The notes under the pieces are model-generated. The model was given only the letters and a program-made list of their open reading frames with translations, ran no database searches and was not told the origin of the DNA. A DNA stretch of 64,000 nucleotides, taken from Protonemura montana. Taxonomy: Eukaryota; Arthropoda; Insecta; Plecoptera; Nemouridae. The DNA lies in the NCBI GenBank assembly GCA_947568835.1, contig OX387606.1, forward strand, positions 868,001 to 932,000, read 5' to 3'. Position numbers and translations under genes: made by a program. Each line of letters opens with the position of its first letter. The stretch's first letter is position 1. Shown here piece by piece: positions 54,607-64,000 of this stretch.

Positions 54607-54626
54607 GTCGGTCTGATCAGACCGAC
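54607..54626. repeat. Perfect 20-bp palindrome
   Basis: gtcggtctgatcagaccgac is its own reverse complement, located right where the SINE body is cut off. Could be a protein-binding site or an element terminus. Confidence 0.7.
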
Positions 54627-55053
54627 AGAATTTTCTTGCAAAATGTGTATTTTTTAGTCGATAGCTGTTGACCACGTTGAATGAAACTTGACAGAAGCAT
54701 CTGTCTTGCCTCTTATACGCCGTGACTGGATCACGGTTTTGCAAACAGATCCACTCGAGGCTTTAATTGCACCAAATAACCTCTAATTACCCACGATCTT
54801 TGAAACATTAGAAACATTGCAATTTCATCTGCCACTAACTATTTTCTGCAACGTTAATACTTTTGTCTCAGCTGATTCGTTTAAACCTTATTTCCTAAAT
54901 TGAAATTTAATTTTGTATTCCTCAGTGGTAATTTCCACACAAATCTCTCCAATTACCAACGTTTTCTTTGCGAGTTTGTTTCGGAGATTTTAAGCCTAAT
55001 AAAAAATTAAAGTGGCTCTAGTTGGGACATCAATGCTGTGAAGAGATTAAACT
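54627..55053. other. Unassigned stretch
   Basis: AT-rich; nothing recognised. Confidence 0.4.
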
Positions 55054-55670
55054 CGTGGTAATATAAGATAGCAGAATTGAGAAGCTCTGTCAGGCAATCT
55101 CAGCATCTCCATGGCTACCAAACGTTGAATCTACCATTGAACCTCCTATGCTAGGCCATGATATACCCGTGATAACATAAGATAACAGAATTGAGAAGCT
55201 CTGTCAGGCGATCTCAGCATCTCCATGGCTACCAAACGTTGAATCTACCATTGAATCTCCTATGCTAGGCCATGATATACCCGTGGTAACATAAGATAGC
55301 AGAATTGAGAAGCTCTGTCAGGCGATCTCAGCATCTCCATGGCTACTAAACGTTGAATCTACCATTGAACCTCCTATGCTAGGCCATGATATACCCGTGG
55401 TAACATAAGATAGCAGAATTGAGAAGCTCTGTCAGGCGATCTCAGCATCTCCATGGCTACTAAACGTTGAATCTACCATTGAACCTCCTATGCTAGGCCA
55501 TGATATACCCGTGGTAACATAAGATAGCAGAATTGAGAAGCTCTGTCAGGCGATCTCAGCATCTCCATGGCTACTAAACGTTGAATCTACCATTGAACCT
55601 CCTATGCTAGGCCATGATATACCCGTGGTCACATAAGATAGCAGGAGAAGCTCTGTCAGGCGATCTCAAG
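55054..55670. repeat. 114-bp tandem array
   Basis: About 5.4 copies of a 114-bp unit (gagaagctctgtcaggcgat, gaatctaccattgaacctcc), starting at about 55054, 55168, 55282, 55396, 55510 and 55624. Very few differences among units. Confidence 0.93.
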
Positions 55671-56430
55671 CAAAATTTTTTTTTTATTTTTTTTTTTTAG
55701 TAAGACCTGACTTCAATCAGTTACAGCATTGAATTGAAATATTTTGAAATAATGTATAATTAAATAATGCATTAAATTGAACTTCTTATTTCTTCTTTAC
55801 CATACATAGTGTATCGTCAAAAACATGAATGTAAAAAGTATATTGTGTGGGTGTGTTGGTTCGCGCTTAAAATGTATTTTGCATCCACAGATATGCTCTA
55901 CGAAAAACTTAGCAAATTCAGTTAAAATATTACCTTTTATGCCTTTCTGGGAAATATTTTGCCAAGCGCGAAGCACAAGAGAGATTATTTTATACTTTTG
56001 TCACCGGAAACAACAGCTTACCGTTGTATTTTCATCCTACACATATTCACGTTACAAAATAAGCAATCTAAATGCAAAGAGCGTCCCACTAAAATACAGA
56101 GAAAACTGGACACACGCTACTGTCGTTCACAAAGTCAGAATTCAAGACAAAACACAGAAAGTTTTCTTCGGTTCAAAACTGGAATTCAAACAAAACTTGT
56201 CTGTGGTCAGCATTTTTTAATGAGTTTTCAAAAGAACTGGAAGGATTGTATTATTGAGACAAAATTTATGCTGGATTTTTTTCAATCCAAAGTAAGTAAG
56301 ACTTTTCCGTATGCTTCTATATTCTTCATGTTTAAAAAATCTCGGTCCTTGATGGAATTTAACAGACCATTAACAAACAAAAACCATATTCTGATTGGCT
56401 GTTTTTATACAAATATCAAGTTAAGTCGAA
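55671..56430. other. Unassigned stretch
   Basis: Begins with a T-rich run. Overlapping plus frames from 55825 and 55959 are basic and unrecognised; the second runs into the satellite. Confidence 0.4.
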
Positions 56431-57557
56431 TCATGGGTCTCCCCACTCCACTGTTAGGAGGATCTACTGACAACGCGTCTGAGCGATTCATGAGTCTCCC
56501 CACTCCGCTGTTAGGAGGATCTACTGACAACGCGTCTGAGCGATTCATGGGTCTCCCCACTCCGCTGTTAGGAGGATCTACTGACAGCGCGTCTGAGCGA
56601 TTCATGGGTCTCCCCACTCCGCTGTTAGGAGGATCTACTGACAGCGCGTCTGAGTGATTCATGGGTCTCCCCACTCCACTGTTAGGAGGATCTACTGACA
56701 ACGCGTCTGAGCGATTCATGGGTCTCCCCACTTCGCTGTTAGGTGGATCTACCGACAGCGCGTCTGAGTGTTTCATGGGTCTCCCCACTCCACTGTTAGG
56801 AGGATCTACTGACAACGCGTCTGAGCGATTCATGGGTCTCCCCACTCCACTGTTAGGTGGATCTACCGACAGCGCGTCTGAGCGATTCATGGGTCTCCCC
56901 ACTCCACTGTTAGGAGGATCTACTGACAGCGCGTCTGAGCGATTCATGGGTCTCCCCACTCCGCTGTTAGGAGGATCTACTGACAGCGCGTCTGAGTGAT
57001 TCATGGGTCTCCCCACTCCGCTGTTAGGAGGATCTACTGACAGCGCGTCTGAGTGATTCATGGGTCTCCACACTCCACTGTTAGGAGGATCTACTGACAG
57101 CGCGTCTGAGCGATTCATGGGTCTCCCCACTCCGCTGTTAGGAGGATCTACTGACAGCGCGTCTGAGCAATTCATGGGTCTCCCCACTCCGCTGTTAGGA
57201 GGATCTACTGACAACGCGTCTGAGCGATTCATGGGTCTCCCCACTCCGCTGTTAGGAGGATCTACTGACAGCGCGTCTGAGTGATTCATGGGTCTCCCCA
57301 CTCCGCTGTTAGGAGGATCTACTGACAACGCGTCTGAGCGATTCATGGGTCTCCCCACTTCGCTGTTAGGTGGATCTACTGACAGCGCGTCTGAGTGATT
57401 CATGGGTCTCCCCACTCCGCTGTTAGGAGGATCTACTGACAGCGCGTCTGAGCGATTCATGGGTCTCCCCACTCCACTGTTAGGAGGATCTACTGACAAC
57501 GCGTCTGAGCGATTCATGGGTCTCCCCACTCCGCTGTTAGGTGGATCTACTGACAGC
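56431..57557 (-). repeat. 57-bp satellite array, inverted copy
   Basis: About 20 copies of the satellite of 46828-48118 in opposite orientation (tgggtctccccactccgctg, ggaggatctactgacagcgc). The variant aggtggatctac occurs here but not in the first array, so the two have diverged somewhat. Open frames on both strands are array artefacts. Confidence 0.93.
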
Positions 57558-57593
57558 AAAATAGTAAAATAGTAAACCTTTCGAGCCCACCAG

Positions 57594-57815
57594 ATGTACC
57601 TGGCTCTCAGGCACGTCGATAAAGTAGTCAACAAGTTATTAGCAATCACCACTGGCGCCACCGTCAAATACTACGCCCTAGCTTCATACCAGAACACCAA
57701 CGTTTTTCTCGCAGAAACTCGCCCTATTCTTATACGACTCTACCCTACCCGTATTCTTTTCTCTAAGCTATTACCAAACCAATTGAAATTTTTAGCATTA
57801 TTTTACAGTTTTTAA
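57594..57815 (+). other. Open frame of 73 residues with coding-like composition
   Basis: Reads MYLALRHVDKVVNKLLAITT, then YYALASYQNTNVFLAETRPI. It follows a cccaccag acceptor-like site and is outside the arrays, but has no domain I recognise and overlaps the duplicated segment at its end. Possibly an exon relic. Confidence 0.25.
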
Positions 57816-57995
57816 ACTTTAATGCTATTAGAGTAGGCCGTTACTCGGGTCCATTCGGGTCCATTCGGGTACATTAGGGTCTATTCGGGTCCATTAGGGT
57901 CTATTCGGGTCCATTAGGGTATATTTTCTGCGCTGAAATGATCGGATTCTACTGGATGACCACATCACTTGTCCGATCGCGACGAAACCATAACT
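57765..57995 (+). repeat. Paralogue of the Polinton target, without Polinton
   Basis: Matches 11930-12036 and then 25469-25545 as one continuous stretch. At the equivalent position it carries several cgggtccatt / agggtctatt repeats instead of the 13.4-kb element. Confidence 0.8.
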
Positions 57996-58009
57996 AGGAG
58001 ACTCATCAC

Positions 58010-59076
58010 ACTATTGAAAACTGATTGATATTTAAAAAAATCGAACATTTTATTTAGTTGTTGTAGTGTTGGTAGTGTTTTAGCGTTGTGACACCAGTCT
58101 GGTCAGGATATCAGTGCAGTCAGTGAATAGGTATTTTACAAACGTAGCAGCTGCGGATCCCATAGTTTGCCAAAACACTATCAAACAAATAAACAAACAA
58201 ACAAACAAACAAAAATCCACGAGCTTACCAACTTGAAAAGCTTTCTTTTAAAGTAGAATCAGTGCCAGACAATTTTCAAACATTTTCAGGAAAATTTTCA
58301 CCCAAAGAAATTATTTAAGTTCATTAAACAGTTCATACCAACCTAAGATGAAGAATAAAAAATACGATTTTGTTTCCTCGGTCTCTCAGGGAAAAAATAC
58401 AAAATAAACCACTTAAATCCTCTTAAAATAAAAGAGTGGTTTCACTGCAATTAACAGACAGGTTGTTTAATTTTGAATCACCGGCTAGAAAGTTATTATT
58501 GAGGTTCCTATTACTCGAAAATTTTCTCACAAGTTTCGATAATTTTAATCAAAAATCGCACATCACTTACGCAAATAGACGATATCTATTTATCAAACCA
58601 TTTTCGAGTTCATACTTCTATTTTATAAAACTAAAAAAAAATAAAATTTAGTTCACTTTGAGGAAGAATGATAAAATGTTTATCAATAATTTATGAAATT
58701 CAATAAAATACCCGTTCAGGAACCGAGGAACATGTCTAAACAAATTTTCTTGGTTCAATGAAATGAACATTTTCATCAGTGCTAAGAAATTAAATTTAGC
58801 AATAGTCCCGGGTTTTCCACAAACCAAACAAAATAAAGAAAATACATTTTCTTAAGAAATACTTGTCAGGTTTACACAAAAAGCCATGCTTAAATAAAAC
58901 TTACTGAATGTCAACGGCAACTTCGTCTGTGTTTGCTGAACAGGTTCGCTCGGGGATTGTCAGCGATGTCGACATTGCAGCTTGGAGACCGTAGAGATGT
59001 GGAGTGGCATCTGTCTGCTGTACTACCCTCTGATGGAATGGGCATAAAATGACAGAGCATCACGCAATTATCACCC
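58010..59076 (+). repeat. Segmental duplication, copy 2 (with 26175-27438)
   Basis: Near-identical to 26175-27438 without the 190-bp retroelement tail. Joined more directly to the target paralogue than in copy 1, where a further 0.6 kb with a small element intervenes. Confidence 0.9.
58905..59029 (-). CDS. Candidate internal host exon, second copy
   Basis: Same 125-bp block as 27266-27390 with acceptor tatgcccattccatcag and donor gtaagt. The frame RVVQQTDATPHLYGLQAAMS stays open. The donor here is nearer consensus than in copy 1. Gene unknown. Confidence 0.45.
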
Positions 59077-59385
59077 ACTTTCAATATCACTTTAGCATGA
59101 TTCGTTGTCACCGTGGCAACCAGACTCAGAGCACCCTCCCCCAGCGCCCCGTACCCCTCTGTCATATCTGCCTGCCGTTACCTTCCCTTGTCGTTCGGCG
59201 ACTGCAACGCGCCTGATTTAAAATTAATTCTTTACTAGGAGAACCTGCTGCCAAACGGCAACTGTTGGTTTTGAAGGATTGGGCAATTTGGTTTAGATGT
59301 GACTCGATTTAAAGCATATTGTAAAAAGTTTTCGAGTTTTGTCGGATGCCGTTCCAAAAGTTGCTAATGGGACCACAACCAAAGG
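59077..59385. other. Short unique stretch before the final satellite
   Basis: No gene recognised. Confidence 0.4.
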
Positions 59386-62300
59386 TACCATACAACACCA
59401 TACAATACCATACAATACCATACAATACCATACAATACCATACAATACCATACAATATCATGCAATACCATACAATATCATGCAATACCATACAATATCA
59501 TACAACACCATACAATACCATACAACACCATACAATACCATACAATACCATACAATACCATACAATATCATACAATACCATACAATATCATACAATATCA
59601 TACAATACCATACAATATCATGCAATACCATACAATATCATACAACACCTTACAATACCATACAATACCATACAATACCATACAAAATCATATAATACCA
59701 TACAATATCATACAATACCATACAATACCATACAATACCATACAATACCATACAATACCATACAACACCATACAATACCATACAATACCATACAATACCA
59801 TACAACACCATACAATACCATACATTACCATACAACACCATACAATACCATACAATACCATACAATACCATACAACACCATACAATACCATACAACACCA
59901 TACAATATCATACAACACCATACAATACCATACAATACCATACAATACCATACAGTACCAAACAATACCATACAATACCATACAATACCATACAATACCA
60001 TACAATACCATACAATACCATACAATACCATACAATACCATACAATACCATACAATACCATACAATACCATACAATACCATACAATACCATACAATACCA
60101 TACAATACCATACAATACCATACAATACCATACAATACCATACAATACCATACAACACCATACAACACCATACAATACCATACAATACCATACAATACCA
60201 TTAAATACCATACAATACCATACAATACCATACAATACATACAATACCATACGATACCATACAATACCATACAATACCATACAAAACCATAAATTATTAT
60301 ACAATACCATACAATACCATACAATACCATACAATACCATACAATACCATACAATACCATACAACACCATACAATACCATACAATACCATACAATACCAT
60401 ACAATACATACAATACCATACAATACCATACAACACCATACAACACCATACAATACCATACAATACCATGCAATTCCATACAATACCATACAATACCATA
60501 CATTATTATACAATACCATGCAGTACCATACAATACCATTTAATACCATACAATACCATACAGTACCATACAGTACCATACAGTACCATACAATACCATA
60601 CAGTACCATACAGTATCATACAATACCATACAATATCATACAATACCATACAGTACCATACAGTACCATACAATACCATACAGTATCATACAATACCATA
60701 CAATACCATACAATACCATACAGTACCATACAGTATCATACAATACCATACAATACCAAACAATACCATACAGTATCATACAATACCATACAATACCATA
60801 CAATACCATACAGTATCATACAATACCAAACAGTACCATACAATACCATACAGTACCATACAGTATCATACAATACCATACAATACCATACAATACCATA
60901 CAACACCATACATTATTATACAATATCATTCAATACCATACAATACCATACAATACCATACAGTACCATAAGTACCATACAATACCATACAACACCATAC
61001 ATTATTATACAATACCATACAATACCATACATTATTATACAATACCATACAATACCATACAATACCATACAATACCATACAATACCATATAATACCATAC
61101 AATACCATACATTATTATACAACACCATACAATATCATGCAATACCATACAATACCATACATTATTATACAATACCATGCAGTACCATACAATACCATTT
61201 AATACCATACAATACCATACAGTACCATACAGTACCATACAATACCATACAGTACCATACAGTATCATACAATACCATACAATATCATACAATACCATAC
61301 AGTACCATACAGTACCATACAATACCATACAGTATCATACAATACCATACAATACCATACAATACCATACAGTACCATACAGTATCATACAATACCATAC
61401 AATACCAAACAATACCATACAGTATCATACAATACCATACAATACCATACAATACCATACAGTATCATACAATACCAAACAGTACCATACAATACCATAC
61501 AGTACCATACAGTATCATACAATACCATACAATACCATACAATACCATACAACACCATACATTATTATACAATACCATACAATACCATACAATAACATAC
61601 AATACCATACAATATCATGCAATACCATACAATATCATGCAATACCATACAATACCATACAATACCATATAATACCATACAATACCATACAATATCATGC
61701 AATACCATACAATACCATACAATAACATACAATACCATACAATACCATACATTATTATCCAATACCATACAATATCATGCAATACCATACAATACCATAC
61801 AATACCATACAATACCATACAATACCATTCAATACCATACAATACCATACAATACCATACAATACAATACAATACAATACAATACCATACAATACCATAC
61901 AATACCATACAATACCATACAATACCATACAATACCATACAATACCATACAATACCATACAATATCATGCAATACCATACAGTATCATGCAATACCATAC
62001 AATACCATACAATACCATACAATACCATACAATACCATACAATACCATACAATATCATGCAATACCATACAATTCCATACAATACCATGCAATACCATAC
62101 AATAACATACAATACCATACAATACCATACATTATTATACAATACCATACAATATCATGCAATACCATACAATACCATACAATACCATACAATACCATAC
62201 AATACCATACAATACCATACAATACCATACAATACCATACAATAACATACAATACCATACAATATCATGCAATACCATACAATACCATACAATACCATAC

Positions 62301-64000
62301 AATACCATACAATATCATACAATACCATACAATACCATACAATACCATACAATAACAAACAATACCATACAATATCATGCAATACCATACAATAACATAC
62401 AATACCATACAATATCATGCAACAACATACAATATTATACAATACCATACAATACCATACAATACCATACAATACCATACAATACCATACAATACCATAC
62501 AATACCATACAATACCATACAATACCATACAATACCATACAATACCATACAATACCATACAATAACATACAATACCATACAATATCATGCAATACCATAC
62601 AATATCATGCAATACCCTACAATACCATACAATACATTACAATACCATACAATATCATGCAATACCATACAATACCATACAATAACATACAATAACATAC
62701 AATACCATACATTATTATCCAATACCATACAATATCATGCAATACCATACAATACCATACAATACCATACAATACCATACAATACCATTCAATACCATAC
62801 AATACCATACAATACCATACAATACCATACAATACCATACAATACCATACAATACCATACAATATCATACAATACCATACAATACCATACAATAACATAC
62901 AATACCATACAATATCATGCAATACCATACAATATCATGCAATACCATACAATACCATACAATACCATACAATACCATACAATACCATACAATACCATAC
63001 AATATCATGCAATACCATACAATACCATACAATACCATACAATACCATACAATAACATACAATACCATACAATACCATACATTATTATACAATACCATAC
63101 AATATCATGCAATACCATACAATACCATACAATACCATACAATACCATACAATACCATACAATATCATACAATACCATACAATACCATACAATACCATAC
63201 AATACCATACAATACCATACAATATCATGCAATACCATACAATAACATACAATACCATACAATATCATGCAATACCATACAATACCATACAATACCATAC
63301 AATACCATACAATACCATACAATAATATGCAATACCATACAATACCATACAATAACATACAATAACATACAATACCATACAATACCATACATTATTATAC
63401 AATACCATACAATATCATGCAATACCAAACAATACCATACAATACCATACAATACCATACAATACCATACAATACCATACAATACCATACAATACCATAC
63501 AATACCATACAATACCATACAATACCATACAATACCATACAATACCATACAATACCATACAATACCATACAATACCATACAATACCATACAATACCATGC
63601 AATTCCATACAATACCATACAATACCATACATTATTATATAATACCATGCAGTACCATACAATACCATTTAATACCATACAATACCATACAGTACCATAC
63701 AGTACCATACAATACCAAACAGTACCATACAGTATCATACAATACCATACAATATCATACAATACCATACAGTACCATACAGTACCATACAATACCATAC
63801 AGTATCATACAATACCATACAATACCATACAATACCATACAGTACCATACAGTATCATACAATACCATACAATACCAAACAATACCATACAGTATCATAC
63901 AATACCATACAATACCATACAATACCATACAGTATCATACAATACCAAACAGTACCATACAATACCATACAGTACCATACAGTATCATACAATACCATAC
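59386..64000. repeat. 10-bp satellite (taccatacaa)n to the window end
   Basis: About 4.6 kb of a decamer with recurring variants (tatcatgcaa, tacattatta, taccatacag, taacatacaa). Blocks of about 400 bp starting at cattattatacaataccatg are repeated at about 60501, 61160 and 63630, showing higher-order duplication. All long frames here (up to 541 residues, repeats NTIQYHTIPY and MVLYGIVWYC) are artefacts. The array continues beyond the window. Confidence 0.97.

Noticed and set aside
55959-56657. THAP-like zinc protein suggested by LVCGQHF
   Set aside because: The rest of the C2CH pattern and other conserved residues are missing, and the frame runs into the satellite.
59346-60971. Plus frame of 541 residues, NTIQYHTIPY repeat, and counterpart minus frames
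   Set aside because: Simple decamer satellite; open frames occur on both strands and in several phases.

Overview
The window looks like a repeat-rich stretch of an arthropod genome, probably not far from heterochromatin. Three things point there. A 1.2-kb interstitial array of the arthropod telomere motif (TTAGG)n, read here as AACCT, lies at 35324-36553. SINEs carry a head closely resembling arthropod 5S rRNA. Coding exons have ordinary GT-AG introns. No closer taxonomic placement is supported.

Layout. Positions 1-11.9 kb hold a 148-bp satellite, 5S-headed and tRNA-headed SINEs, two LINE 3' ends, a 34-bp minisatellite and one probable host terminal exon (9503-10127, minus). Positions 12037-25468 are a nearly complete Polinton/Maverick (13.4 kb) with about 840-bp terminal inverted repeats and a perfect 6-bp target-site duplication. 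It carries a protein-primed DNA polymerase B, packaging ATPase, chromodomain integrase, small membrane protein, penton-type minor capsid protein, a PX-like basic protein, a double-jelly-roll-type major capsid protein (one break) and an adenovirus-type protease, all on the minus strand, plus one small plus-strand gene of unknown role. Together these would replicate, package and integrate the element.

Positions 25.5-34 kb hold the other half of the interrupted target, a segment duplicated again at 57.8-59.1 kb (including a 125-bp exon-like block), and 54-bp, 128-bp and 16-bp arrays. Positions 34-46 kb hold AT-rich DNA, the TTAGG array, a possible gustatory-receptor fragment, a cysteine-rich open frame, a 26-bp array, SINEs and foldback elements. 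Positions 46-49 kb hold a likely two-exon host gene for a small single-pass membrane protein whose intron contains a 57-bp satellite. Positions 49-59 kb hold an element expanded internally into nine 189-bp units, 43-bp and 114-bp arrays, an inverted second 57-bp array, and the unfilled paralogue of the Polinton target. From 59386 to the window end runs a 10-bp-unit satellite.

Most long open frames outside the Polinton are artefacts of arrays whose unit length is a multiple of three or whose units lack stops. Real coding content outside the Polinton is sparse. The recurring theme is transposable elements acting as seeds of tandem arrays.
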